Part shown: positions 8,688-18,452 of the stretch, in pieces | Numbering within the stretch: position 1 is the first letter of the stretch | Layout of the letters: each line of letters begins with the position of its first letter | The notes under the pieces: generated by a model | Told to the model about the DNA's origin: nothing | Database searches by the model: none | The model's input: only the letters and a program-made list of their open reading frames with translations | Program-made: the position numbers and the translations under genes | Assembly: GCA_964572825.1 (NCBI GenBank) | Contig: CAZNGS010000014.1 | Coordinates: 1 to 64,000 of the forward strand | Direction: 5' to 3' | From: CAYVBE01 sp964572825 | Lineage (GTDB): Bacteria; Planctomycetota; Brocadiia; SM23-32 | DNA length: 64,000 nucleotides

Positions 8688-10724
8688 ATGGAACGCCTGT
8701 TGAAGGCGGCGATTGTGGTCTTTGTGCTGGGCGCCTGCTCGATGGCGGAAGCGGAGACGTTTCGCCTCTACCTGATGGGCAACAGCCTGACCGACAACGT
8801 GAACTACGCCGGCCTGGAGGCCCTGGCCGAAAGCCGCGGCCACGAGCACATCTGGGGGCGGCACAGCATCCCCGGCGCGCCCATCGATTGGATCTGGGAT
8901 CACCCCGACAGCGGGTTCAGAGAGAGGCCGTTCGGCTATTACCCGAAGGGGCTGAGCGAGTACCGCTGGGATGCGGTAACCCTCCAGCCCTTCAACCGCT
9001 CCCTTCAGGCCGACATCGAGGGCGCGGGCAAGTTCATGAACCTGGCGAGAAAGAAAAGCCCGGACGTGCAGTTCTACGTCTACGCCCAGTGGCACAAAGG
9101 CGTGGGCCTCGACTACACCCAGACCTGGATGCAGGACGTGGCCGACTGGCTGGAATCCGGCGGGTGGAATCATCCCTACTCGAACCCGGAACGCACCGCC
9201 CTGTACTACGAGACGCTGACCCGAAGGCTGCGACAGGCGCACCAGGACATGAAACCGGTCAAGATTATCCCCGTGGGGCACGTGTTCTACCTGCTGGACC
9301 AGAAGATCAAGGCCGGCGAGGTTCCGGGGGTGGACTCCATCTTCCAGTTTTACGCCAACCCGGCGGGCGGTGGAGGCACGCACGTGAACAACATCGGCTC
9401 CTACGTGGCGGGCGTCACGTTCTTCGCCACCCTCTACGGAGAGAGTCCCGTCGGCTTGCCGCACGAGCCCTACCGGAGGGAGCCGGGCCTCTCGAAATAC
9501 ACGGTTTCGCTGGACGGGGACCTGGGCCGGATCATCCAGCAGAGCGCCTGGCAGGTGGTGACCTCCCATCCCCTGACCGGCGTGACGACGGATGAGCCCG
9601 TCGAGATGGCCTCACCGCGTCTGCAGCACGCCGTGGCGAGCGAGCCTTACCGGTTCGAGTTGCAGCCCGCCTACGGGGAAGCGCCGTACCGCTGGAGCGT
9701 GACGGACGGGAAGCTGCCCGCCGGCCTGGCACTGGAAGGCCCCGGCGCGTTCCGAGGTCGACCTGGGCATTCGGGCCAATATGCCTTCACCGTCCGGGTG
9801 ACAGACGCACGGGATGACGCGGCGGAGCGGGAGTTTGCGCTCAAGGTCGAGCCGGATACCTCGCCCACTGTGCGCGCCGAATCGCTGCCGAACGTGCGGC
9901 AGGCGGCGTACTTCTCGGTGCGCCTGCAGGCAGAGGGCGGCAACGGCCCGAAGCGCTGGCAGGTGACCGAAGGCGAACTGCCGGCGGGCGTGAACCTCAC
10001 CCCCGGCGGCATTCTCCAGGGCACGGCCGGAAAGCCGGGTCAGTACCGCTTCCGCGTCGCGGCGACGGACTTCGACATGGAGAACCCCGAAACCGGTTCG
10101 CGGGAGTACCAACTGGAAGTGCGGCCGGCCGCCGAAGACGTGTTGAAAGTGAGGCGAGTGCCCGGCCGAGACGTGGTCGAGATGGACGGGAAGCTGAAGG
10201 AGGAGTTCTGGTCCCTGGACAACAGGGCGGAAAAACTGGTGGCGGGACAGAGCCCCGACAACGAGGTGACCTTCGACGCCGTGTGGGACGAGCGCAAACT
10301 CAACCTCGCCGTTCAGATCGTGGACGACGATGTCCGGCAGGGCGACCGGGTGGAGCTCTACCTGGACGGCCTGTTCAACCGCGAGGAGACCTACAACTGG
10401 GACGACCGGCGGATCGTCGTCCGCCCCGACGGCAGCCTGTCGCGCGAGGAGTGCGTCGGGGACATGAACCGGATCGCCGTCGCCGCGGCGGCGACGTCGG
10501 ACGGCTACACGGCAGAGGTCAGCGTGCAGTTCAAGAATCTCGGGCTCAGTGCATGGCGCCAGGAGATGGCGAACCGGGTCTTCGGCCTGGACGTGATGAA
10601 CGTGGACGCCGACGCCGGACGGAGCGGCAGGGCCGTGCTGGTGTGGCGCGGCACGGCGAAGAACTCGACCGACCCGAGCAACTTCGGCCCCATCCTGCTG
10701 GTCGGAGAGGATGAAAAAGAGTGA
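8688..10724 (+). CDS. exported SGNH-like hydrolase with Ig-like repeats and CBM9-like domain
   Basis: 678 residues with a signal peptide (about 1-22). Residues 25-260 resemble SGNH/GDSL esterases, with the block I variant YLMGNSLTDN placing the likely nucleophile at Ser33. The C-terminal block is GTHVNNIG (His232), followed by the GESPVGLP signature shared with two other genes here. The usual Asp three residues before the His is replaced by Gly. Residues ~310-395 and ~400-485 are two putative-Ig (He_PIG-like) repeats (PYRWSVTDGKLPAGLALEG and similar). Residues ~488-678 look like a CBM9-type domain (DGKLKEEFW ... VELYLDG). It probably removes an ester, perhaps acetyl, from a polysaccharide. 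Substrate unknown. Confidence 0.8.
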   Translation: MERLLKAAIVVFVLGACSMAEAETFRLYLMGNSLTDNVNYAGLEALAESRGHEHIWGRHSIPGAPIDWIWDHPDSGFRERPFGYYPKGLSEYRWDAVTLQPFNRSLQADIEGAGKFMNLARKKSPDVQFYVYAQWHKGVGLDYTQTWMQDVADWLESGGWNHPYSNPERTALYYETLTRRLRQAHQDMKPVKIIPVGHVFYLLDQKIKAGEVPGVDSIFQFYANPAGGGGTHVNNIGSYVAGVTFFATLYGESPVGLPHEPYRREPGLSKYTVSLDGDLGRIIQQSAWQVVTSHPLTGVTTDEPVEMASPRLQHAVASEPYRFELQPAYGEAPYRWSVTDGKLPAGLALEGPGAFRGRPGHSGQYAFTVRVTDARDDAAEREFALKVEPDTSPTVRAESLPNVRQAAYFSVRLQAEGGNGPKRWQVTEGELPAGVNLTPGGILQGTAGKPGQYRFRVAATDFDMENPETGSREYQLEVRPAAEDVLKVRRVPGRDVVEMDGKLKEEFWSLDNRAEKLVAGQSPDNEVTFDAVWDERKLNLAVQIVDDDVRQGDRVELYLDGLFNREETYNWDDRRIVVRPDGSLSREECVGDMNRIAVAAAATSDGYTAEVSVQFKNLGLSAWRQEMANRVFGLDVMNVDADAGRSGRAVLVWRGTAKNSTDPSNFGPILLVGEDEKE

Positions 10725-10761
10725 CTCGTCTGTAGAGAACTTGCGAAAGGAGCTTTGTCCG

Positions 10762-13062
10762 ATGAAATCCCTGCGCGGTGAACGCATTCTCATTGTCGCA
10801 CTGTCGTTGCTTGCCCTTCTCGCCGGAAGTGCCGTCGCTCAGGTCACCACCATCCGAATCACCGACCGGGTGGAAGTGGAGGACGTCCTGAGGCTGGGAA
10901 TGCACCTGACGGGGAACAACTGGTATGACTCGCCTCTGAAGAAGATGCGGGTGGAAGAGAACTTCGAGGGCACCATCTACCGCCAGTGCCAGACCGTCGA
11001 CGTGGTCGACGGCGACACCGTAGTAGGCTTCACCGCCTACAAGCAGTGGCCGGAACAGCTCCGGGGCGGTACCTATATCGTTCTTTCGGGCCCCGACCGC
11101 TGGACCTCCGGCCGGATAGAGCGAATAGTCCCGGACCCGGAGTATCCGGACCGGAAGGACCGGGCGAGGATGCGGTTCGAACTCGACAAGAAGATCCAGT
11201 GGCATCCCGAGCAGAACGGCCTGTTGATTACCTCCAGGCGGCTGGAGGAAGGAAGGATGGCGGGCCACCGAAGCTGGAAAGGGAACACCATCGTGGCGGG
11301 CGACACGCCGCCTGAATCTTTCGGCCACTGCTCGATGAGGATACCGGCCTCCGAGAACGTCTTCTTCCCGGCACTTGACAACGACGTGGCGTCCACCAAT
11401 GGCACGTGGAAGGTCCACTTCTGGGCCAAGAGAGATGCCGGTAGCCCGCTCCTGGAAATAGGCATTCAGCAGGTGGGGGAGGCCACCGAAAAGGTGCGCC
11501 CGGCCGACCGCTGGGAAAGCCACCAGTTGACATTCCACGTCGACCAGGACCCCGAGCCCAGGATTTTCGTTAATTTCTCCTGTTCCGGTGGCGACGTGCT
11601 GGTGGACGATATTCAGATCTGGCAGGAGGGCGACCGAAACCCCACCGACTTCCGGGACGACGTGGTCAGCCTGCTGCGGGAACACAGCCCGGGCGTGATG
11701 CGGCTGCTCCACAACGACGGCAACACCATGCGGAACGTGCTGATGCCGCCGTTGCGGGCCTACGCCTCGCGGGGCACCAAGTACGGCAGCATCCACCGGC
11801 GCTCGATAGGGATGCATGAGTTCTACGAGCTCTGCGAGGAACTGGGCTGCGCCGCCTGGGCCAACCTGCCGGGCACACTGACCCGGGAAGAGGTGGAGGA
11901 TTACATCGAATACCTCGGCGCCCCTCCCGACGTAGGGTTGGGCAAACTCCGGGCCCGGATGGGCCATCCGCAGCCGTGGACCGAGTCCCTGCCCCGCATC
12001 TACGTTCAGTACGGCAACGAATCGATGGTGACTTTCCCCGGCACGAGCTATAACGGACCCGATTACTGGGAGGACCTGACCAGAACCGCGAAGAACTCAC
12101 CTTACTGCACGGACAACATCGTCTTCACCGTCGAGGGGTTCGTGGCACCAAGGAATTACGCAATGGCCATGCCCAATGCCGACGTGCTGGCCGACAACAA
12201 CTACCTGATACGGCATCTGGACAAAGAAGACCTTCGCACCACGCTGAACACCCGGGACAAGCTGTTCCGCTACGTCTTCGCCTGGCCCTATTGGAAGTGG
12301 ACGGTTAAGGAAGTGGGCACCGGGTGGCGGTCGATCAACGTGATGCGCGACTTCAACATGGAAGGGGCCATATACGAAGGTGGCAACTATCACCTCACCC
12401 ATGGGGACGCCCCCAGCGAGCCCCGCAACGACATCGTGGCCGGCATCGGCGGCCAGGTCAGCGCCGTCAACTCGATGTTGTTCATCCTGAAGGAATACGG
12501 CATCCGCGCGCAGAACCAGTTCAACCTGGCCCAGTTCAGCTTCACCGGCGGTGGTTCCTTCGGTTCGGGCGTGCGCGTGCGCCTGTGGGGCCAGGTCACC
12601 AGCATGCGCCCGGAGAACCGGCGGCTCCGCCCCGGTTTCCTGGCTTCCATGACCTGCAACAAGGTCATTGGCGCAGACCTGGTCGAGACGACCCACGAGG
12701 GTGCGGACCCCACCTTCGATTCCCCGCCGATGTTCGAGATCGATGGAGAGGAAAACCGTCCCATGAGGGACGTCCCGGTCCTCTACAGCTACGGCTTCAA
12801 GGAGGGCGACCGGCGCGGGCTGATCATCACCAGCCTGGACACCTCACGCGAGCGGCCGGTGGAGATTCAGTTCGACGGCCGGGTCGCCGGCGGAGAGGCC
12901 ACCCGGTGGCTTTTGACCGCGGACGACATCACCGCCAACAACGAGCCGGAGCACGAGCCCCAGGTCCACGTCCGCAAAAGCACGGTGGAGGACTTCGGCC
13001 CCGGCTACCGGTTCCGGATGCCCCCCTACTCGCTGGTGGCCTTCGAGTGGGAGACACGCTGA
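10762..13062 (+). CDS. exported clan GH-A-like glycoside hydrolase (GH51/GH30-like layout), first of a tandem pair
   Basis: 766 residues with a signal peptide ending near AGSAVAQ (about residue 27). The middle (about 190-290) is a CBM4/9-like jelly roll (WKVHFWAKRDAG ... DVLVDDIQIW). A TIM-barrel-like domain follows. IYVQYGNE puts Asn419-Glu420 where clan A enzymes carry the acid/base pair, and AIYEGGNYH puts Glu539 where the nucleophile sits. The C-terminal ~100 residues are a beta-sandwich as in GH30/GH51 enzymes. I cannot place it in a named GH family. The ATG at 10762 follows GAAAGGAGC and starts the signal peptide. It is 37 bp after the SGNH gene and 25 bp before its paralogue at 13088. 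Confidence 0.75.
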   Translation: MKSLRGERILIVALSLLALLAGSAVAQVTTIRITDRVEVEDVLRLGMHLTGNNWYDSPLKKMRVEENFEGTIYRQCQTVDVVDGDTVVGFTAYKQWPEQLRGGTYIVLSGPDRWTSGRIERIVPDPEYPDRKDRARMRFELDKKIQWHPEQNGLLITSRRLEEGRMAGHRSWKGNTIVAGDTPPESFGHCSMRIPASENVFFPALDNDVASTNGTWKVHFWAKRDAGSPLLEIGIQQVGEATEKVRPADRWESHQLTFHVDQDPEPRIFVNFSCSGGDVLVDDIQIWQEGDRNPTDFRDDVVSLLREHSPGVMRLLHNDGNTMRNVLMPPLRAYASRGTKYGSIHRRSIGMHEFYELCEELGCAAWANLPGTLTREEVEDYIEYLGAPPDVGLGKLRARMGHPQPWTESLPRIYVQYGNESMVTFPGTSYNGPDYWEDLTRTAKNSPYCTDNIVFTVEGFVAPRNYAMAMPNADVLADNNYLIRHLDKEDLRTTLNTRDKLFRYVFAWPYWKWTVKEVGTGWRSINVMRDFNMEGAIYEGGNYHLTHGDAPSEPRNDIVAGIGGQVSAVNSMLFILKEYGIRAQNQFNLAQFSFTGGGSFGSGVRVRLWGQVTSMRPENRRLRPGFLASMTCNKVIGADLVETTHEGADPTFDSPPMFEIDGEENRPMRDVPVLYSYGFKEGDRRGLIITSLDTSRERPVEIQFDGRVAGGEATRWLLTADDITANNEPEHEPQVHVRKSTVEDFGPGYRFRMPPYSLVAFEWETR

Positions 13063-13087
13063 GAAAACCTACGCAAGGAAAACCATA

Positions 13088-15433
13088 ATGACGATGCGAA
13101 AGGGCGTAATGGCGTTCTGTGCTGCGATCGTGCTTTTGGCCCTGCCCCTGAGCGCGGCCGAACCGGAAGAGACGGTTCTCCGCATCACCGACAAGGTGCT
13201 GGTGGAGGACGTGATTCCACTCGGCATGCACATGGCGGGCATGATCAAGAAACGATGCGTGGAGGAGAACTTCGAGGGCACCATCTACCGCCAGCATCAT
13301 TGGGTGCAGGAGGTGGAGAGTCCGGACACGCTGCTGACCACGGGCCTGAGCGACGAGTGGCGGGCGGCGCTGGAAGGCGCACGCTACACGATCCTGTCCG
13401 GGCCGGATCGCTGGCGCGAGGGCAAGGTGCTGAGCCTCCAGCCCCAGGGACCTTCCAATTGGAGGGGCGCCACCCGCGTCAAGCTGGACCGGCCGTTCCG
13501 GCCCCATCCGGAACAGAACGGGCTCCTGCTGGAGAGGCTGCGCCTGGACGAAGGCGGCGTGGGAGTCTGGAACTGCCGCGACTGGTTCCAGCGGCACGAT
13601 TTTAGCCAGACCGACCGCGTGTCAAATCAGAATGAGTTCCTCCACGGGGACGTGCCGCCCGGCTCGTTCGGCGACACCGCCCTGAATCTGCGCGGCACGC
13701 GGGAGCCCGCCTACATCACCTTCCATGCCATGTCGAACGATAAAGCGGGGACCAATGGTGAGTGGAACCTGCGCTTCTGGGCACGGACGAAGGCAGGCCG
13801 ACCGACCCTGAAGGCAGGACCGGGAGACCTTGCCGAACCGGGTGTCCTCCGGCCCGGGCCACGGTGGCGGCAACACCACCTCACCTTCCACGTCCGGCGT
13901 GACCCGGAACCGGAGAAGGTGGAGTTTCGCTTCCACGTGGCCGGGGGGGACATGCTGCTGGATGACGTGGAGGCCTGGGTGGAGGGCGACAGCAACCCCA
14001 CCCCGTTCCGCGACGACATGGTCGAGGTGCTCCAGGAGTACAATCCCGGCGTAATGCGCCTGCTGCACAACGACGGCAACACGGTGGCCAACGTGCTCGG
14101 CCCGCGCCTGGAGGCCTACATGGCGCGCGGCACCACCTACGAGAGCATCAAGCGGCGCGACGTGAGTTTCCAGGAGTTCTATGAGCTCTGCGAGCACATC
14201 GGGTGCGGCGCCTGGGCCACCCTGCCGGGCACGCTGAAGCTGGAGGACATTGACCAGTTCATGGAGTATATCGGCGCGCCGGCGGACGTGGGGTTCGGAC
14301 GCAAGCGCGCCGAGTGGGGCCATCCGGCGCCCTGGACCGAGAGGCTGCCGGCCATCTACGTGCAGTTCGGCAACGAGAACATCACATTCCCGGGCAGCGG
14401 CTACCGGGGCCCGGATTACTGGCGGGACCTGATCGAGCGCGGCAAGTCCTCGCCCTACTACAGACCCAACGTCCTTTTTGTCGTGGAGAAACAGGGCGGC
14501 CGCCAGAACCTGGAGCGGACGCCGAACGCCGACATCCACTGCGTCGGCAACTACCTGATGTCCAGCCTGACCCGCGAGGAGCTGGACAGGTACCTCGACA
14601 CCACCGAGAAGCTCTTCCGCTACGTGTTCGCTTATCCCTACTGGAAATGGACCGCGGAGGCGGTCGCCAACAGGTGGCGCGTGATGTCCTACGCCCCGGA
14701 GTTCGGCATCGAAGTCGCTGTCTACGAGGGGGGCAACTATCACCTGACCTTCGGCGATGCGCCGCCCGAGGCGCGCAACAAGATCGTCACCAGCCTGGGC
14801 GGCCAGCTCAACACCGTCAACTGCATGCTGTTCATCCTGAAAAAGTGGGGCGTGCGCGTGCAGAACAAGTTCAACCTATCGCAGTTCAGTTTCCGGGGAG
14901 GAGGCTCCTTCGGGTCGGGTGTCTCGGTGCGGCTCTGGGGCAACGTGATCAGCATGCGGGAGGGCGCCAGGCGCTACCGGCCGGGTTACCTGGCGGCCAA
15001 AGTGGCCAACCAGGTCATGGGGGGGGACCTGGTGGAGACCGTCCACCGGGGCGCCGCTCCCACCTTCTCCGCCACGGGCATATTCGACAAGAAGCGCAGC
15101 CACGGCAAGTTCACCGGCGAACCGGAAACCGTTGAGAACGTACCCATCCTTTACAGTTACGCCTTCAAGGAGGGCGACCGGCGGGCCTTGATCCTGGTCA
15201 GTCTGGACACCTCCGAGCGGCGCCAGGTCCACGTGGACTTTTCCGGCGCCGTCGCCGGAGGCCGGGCTACCCGGTGGACCCTCACGGCGGACGAGATCAC
15301 CGCCAACAACGAGCCCGAGGTCGGCGAACCGCAGGTGAAGATCCGTCGGAGCGAGCTGGACGGGTTCTCCAGCGGATACCGCGTGACGGTGCCCCCTTTC
15401 TCGATGGTCGCCTTCGAGTGGGAGACACGCTGA
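13088..15433 (+). CDS. exported clan GH-A-like glycoside hydrolase, second of a tandem pair
   Basis: 781 residues, clearly paralogous along its whole length to the gene at 10762. They share VEENFEGTIYRQ, NPGVMRLLHNDGNT, RYVFAxPYWKWT and the closing PPxSxVAFEWETR. A signal peptide covers ~1-23. Predicted acid/base pair Asn429-Glu430 (IYVQFGNE) and nucleophile Glu547 (VAVYEGGNYH). It differs from its twin in the 150-250 region, suggesting the copies bind different sugars. The ATG at 13088 has an AAGGA-type site 6-7 bases upstream; an alternative ATG is two codons in. The next gene starts 77 bp on. GH family and substrate not assignable by eye. Confidence 0.75.
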   Translation: MTMRKGVMAFCAAIVLLALPLSAAEPEETVLRITDKVLVEDVIPLGMHMAGMIKKRCVEENFEGTIYRQHHWVQEVESPDTLLTTGLSDEWRAALEGARYTILSGPDRWREGKVLSLQPQGPSNWRGATRVKLDRPFRPHPEQNGLLLERLRLDEGGVGVWNCRDWFQRHDFSQTDRVSNQNEFLHGDVPPGSFGDTALNLRGTREPAYITFHAMSNDKAGTNGEWNLRFWARTKAGRPTLKAGPGDLAEPGVLRPGPRWRQHHLTFHVRRDPEPEKVEFRFHVAGGDMLLDDVEAWVEGDSNPTPFRDDMVEVLQEYNPGVMRLLHNDGNTVANVLGPRLEAYMARGTTYESIKRRDVSFQEFYELCEHIGCGAWATLPGTLKLEDIDQFMEYIGAPADVGFGRKRAEWGHPAPWTERLPAIYVQFGNENITFPGSGYRGPDYWRDLIERGKSSPYYRPNVLFVVEKQGGRQNLERTPNADIHCVGNYLMSSLTREELDRYLDTTEKLFRYVFAYPYWKWTAEAVANRWRVMSYAPEFGIEVAVYEGGNYHLTFGDAPPEARNKIVTSLGGQLNTVNCMLFILKKWGVRVQNKFNLSQFSFRGGGSFGSGVSVRLWGNVISMREGARRYRPGYLAAKVANQVMGGDLVETVHRGAAPTFSATGIFDKKRSHGKFTGEPETVENVPILYSYAFKEGDRRALILVSLDTSERRQVHVDFSGAVAGGRATRWTLTADEITANNEPEVGEPQVKIRRSELDGFSSGYRVTVPPFSMVAFEWETR

Positions 15434-15510
15434 CGATCGCGCAGGAAACCGGCGACGCTCGCCACCTGCGTGGTGCAAACATACGGGACCAACGAAGGAG
15501 CAACGGAAAC

Positions 15511-18306
15511 ATGCATTTCTCCGGATCGTGCGTGCTGACTCTGGTCGTGGCGCTTCTGGCCCTTTCGGGAACGGGCGCTCACGGCGCTTCGACCGGCGAC
15601 GTGGAGTCCAGACCGGTGGAACTTCCCGGCGGGTCATACAACATTTCCGGCGGAGCCCTGTTCCAGGCGGGGGAGGTAGAACTCATGCTGGAAGACTTTC
15701 CCTCCGGCCCGGTAAAACTCGACGGAGTGCGGTGGCATCTGCCGCCGGGCCGCGCCATGGTCCTGGGCGGTGCCGGCGCCCAGGGCAGGCCATCGGAGGT
15801 TGCGGGCCTTCAGGTGGGCCGGAAAGCCGACGCGCTGCACTTCCTCCATACCTACCATCCCGGCCCGGCGCTGGAGCACTGGAAGCTGAAGCTCGCACTG
15901 AGCAAGCGAAAGGCCGTCCTGCCCCCGGAGCCGCCGACGGTCTTCGGTTACGTGGTCCGCTATGCGGACGGGGAGGCCCTGCAAGTGCCCGTCCGGTGGA
16001 GGGAAGGCGTGGACGCATGGCTTCGCATGGGCGACCGGGCGCCCATGCCCTGGGCGAAGGTCGCCTGGAGCAAAGATGTTCGGGAGGCTTCCCAAGCCGC
16101 TGCGGTGCTCTATCACATGCACTGGCCCAACCCTCGTCCAGACGTGGAAATCGAGTCCGTGGACATCGTCAGTGGCAACGACTCCGTGACCGATTACGGC
16201 TCTCCGGCCGTTTTTGCCATCAGCACCGGCCGGTCCGACAGGCCCGGCGACACCTACTACGTGGCCATGGACGGTGACGACTCCGCGCCGGGCACTTTCG
16301 AGAAGCCGTGGCGCACCGTTCACAAGGCAGCCCGGACGCTGAAGGCCGGCGACACCGTCTATATCCGGGGCGGCGACTACACCATCCCGGAGGCGGTGAT
16401 CGTGCGCAACTCCGGCCGGGAGGGCGCCTGGATCACCTTCTGCGGCTACCCCGGCGAGACCCCGCGCCTGGACGGCATCTCCGCCCTGATGCGTGGGCAG
16501 CACGGCCTGTTCCAGGTGGAGGAGAAGTCGCATATCCGCATCAAGAACATCCAGGTCAGAAACTCCCGCAACCAGGGCATCAACGTGGGCAAGAGCGACC
16601 ACGTGGACATCCTGTTCTGCGAGAGTTTCATGACCAGGGAGTGCGGAATTGGAGCGTGGAGCGCCTGCGAGAACGTGCGCATGATCGGCAACCGGGTCAT
16701 CCGCCCCGGCCGCCCGGAGATGAGCCTCGACGAGCACGGTCGGCTTACGCCCACGCGCAAATCCGGCCACGAGGGGCTGGACATCGGGCGCGTCTTCGGC
16801 TTCGAGGTCGGATGGAACGACATCATCGGCAGCTATAAGGAGGGCATAGACGCGAAGGGCCCCAACCGCAACGGGCGCATCCACCACAACTACATCGCCT
16901 ACAGCTACGGCAACGGCATCTACATCGATAGCTGGTCCGACCGGATGCACCACCTGGAGATCGACCACAATACACTTTACCAGACGGACGGCATAGACAT
17001 CGGCTCCGAAGATGGCACGCCGGTCGACCACATCGACGTACACCATAACGTAGTGTTGGACTCCTGGGGCTCCGGCATCAGCGTCCGCCAGCAGCACGAC
17101 GGGGGGAAGACCCTGACCAGTGACATCCGCGTCTTCAACAATACCATACACAAGACTGGCGGGAAATACGGCCGGGGCGGCGGCGTGGTGGTGAACGCCA
17201 GAAACGGCGCCGACCTGCGGGACGTTGCCGTCTTCGGCAATATAGTGACCGCCGCCCACGGCCCTGCCTACGCGGCGGAAGGCGTGGACATGGAGGCGCA
17301 GAACGTTTCGTTCGACTATAACCTTCGGGAGCCGGGCGCCGACGGCCTGAAAGGGCCCCACGGCGTGACCGGGCGGGTGGCATACCGGAGCCCGAAAACC
17401 GGAGACTTCCGGCCCCGGCCGGGCTCGATCGCCCTGAGGACGGCGAATCCGCGAAACGATACCTCCTACCTGGGCGCCTGCGCACCGGATGCAGTGTGCG
17501 AACCCGGCACCACGCCCGGCGGGTTGGTCCTGGGCTTCTACCGCGGCGAAACGCCTGCGGCGCCCGTGACGATCCCGCAAGATCGGTTCAATGCCGTGGT
17601 GCATCAGCTCACCACGCACTCCTGGTTCCTGCCCCCGCCGGCGGTGAAGCACGAATACAGCATGTTCCACGTGCCGGAGGGCCGGCAGGTTCTCGGGGGG
17701 ATCGAGTGGCACGTTGAGCCTCACGCGGACCACCTGGAACAGCCCAGCGTGTGCATGCTGGGGGGCTACCGCTCCGGCGTGGAGGCCAGGCGCATCGAGG
17801 GCATCCCCGTGGGCCGCAAGGCCCGGGCCCTGCACTTCCTGCACACCTACCACCCCGCGCCCGAACTGAGGAAGCGGTTCGGGGACATGGGCTGGCCCCG
17901 GGAGGGCGGTGAGAACCCGGAGAAGCCGGTTGTCATGGAGTACATCGTCCATTACAGCGACGGCACAGAGACGAAGGTGCCCATTCGTTACCGGGCGGAG
18001 ATCGGGCCGTGGAAAGCGTGGGAGCAGGCCCGGCCCATAACCAATGGCCGTGTGGCGTGGAAGCTGCACGTCGGCGGCGATGCCCTGACGGATCAGCAGC
18101 CGGCCAGGCGGTTCCTCATGCTCTGGCGGCCCGAGGGCAGATGGGTGCGCGCGCCCGGCGACCTGGTCCTGTACAGCACCCGGTGGGAGAACCCCCACCC
18201 GGACAAGCAGATCACCACCATCGACCTGGTAAGCGGCAACACCGAGGACCGGGACTGGGGGGCCGGCGCCCTCTTCGCCATCAGCACCGCAGAGGAGGCC
18301 GACTGA
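15511..18306 (+). CDS. secreted beta-helix protein flanked by two copies of the shared unnamed module
   Basis: 931 residues with a signal peptide (about 1-24, ending GTGAHGA). Same architecture as the gene at 2581. The N-terminal module (~30-245) has GRKADALHFLHTYHPGPAL, PPTVFGYVVRYADG, MHWPNPRPDVEIESVDIVS and SPAVFAISTG. The beta-helix starts at YYVAMDGDDSAPGTFEKPW. A second module (~690-931) ends ALFAIST. Helix coils include HHNYIAYSYGNGIYIDS. It is the cleanest example of the module in the window. The ATG at 15511 follows GAAGGAG by 11 bases. After the stop the same frame stays open for 29 coding-like codons to a TAG at 18394. Enzymatic function unproven. Confidence 0.85.
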   Translation: MHFSGSCVLTLVVALLALSGTGAHGASTGDVESRPVELPGGSYNISGGALFQAGEVELMLEDFPSGPVKLDGVRWHLPPGRAMVLGGAGAQGRPSEVAGLQVGRKADALHFLHTYHPGPALEHWKLKLALSKRKAVLPPEPPTVFGYVVRYADGEALQVPVRWREGVDAWLRMGDRAPMPWAKVAWSKDVREASQAAAVLYHMHWPNPRPDVEIESVDIVSGNDSVTDYGSPAVFAISTGRSDRPGDTYYVAMDGDDSAPGTFEKPWRTVHKAARTLKAGDTVYIRGGDYTIPEAVIVRNSGREGAWITFCGYPGETPRLDGISALMRGQHGLFQVEEKSHIRIKNIQVRNSRNQGINVGKSDHVDILFCESFMTRECGIGAWSACENVRMIGNRVIRPGRPEMSLDEHGRLTPTRKSGHEGLDIGRVFGFEVGWNDIIGSYKEGIDAKGPNRNGRIHHNYIAYSYGNGIYIDSWSDRMHHLEIDHNTLYQTDGIDIGSEDGTPVDHIDVHHNVVLDSWGSGISVRQQHDGGKTLTSDIRVFNNTIHKTGGKYGRGGGVVVNARNGADLRDVAVFGNIVTAAHGPAYAAEGVDMEAQNVSFDYNLREPGADGLKGPHGVTGRVAYRSPKTGDFRPRPGSIALRTANPRNDTSYLGACAPDAVCEPGTTPGGLVLGFYRGETPAAPVTIPQDRFNAVVHQLTTHSWFLPPPAVKHEYSMFHVPEGRQVLGGIEWHVEPHADHLEQPSVCMLGGYRSGVEARRIEGIPVGRKARALHFLHTYHPAPELRKRFGDMGWPREGGENPEKPVVMEYIVHYSDGTETKVPIRYRAEIGPWKAWEQARPITNGRVAWKLHVGGDALTDQQPARRFLMLWRPEGRWVRAPGDLVLYSTRWENPHPDKQITTIDLVSGNTEDRDWGAGALFAISTAEEAD

Positions 18307-18452
18307 CCGCACGCTGAGACACGGACGGTCCTGAAATTCACGCAGTATCTGGTCGGACTGAAAGGCACCGAGGATTTCACGGGGCAGTTCGGGTAGCAGG
18401 CCGCGTGCCCGGACGGCATGCAAGCTCAACAACAGCGGAAGGTTAGCCCGTT

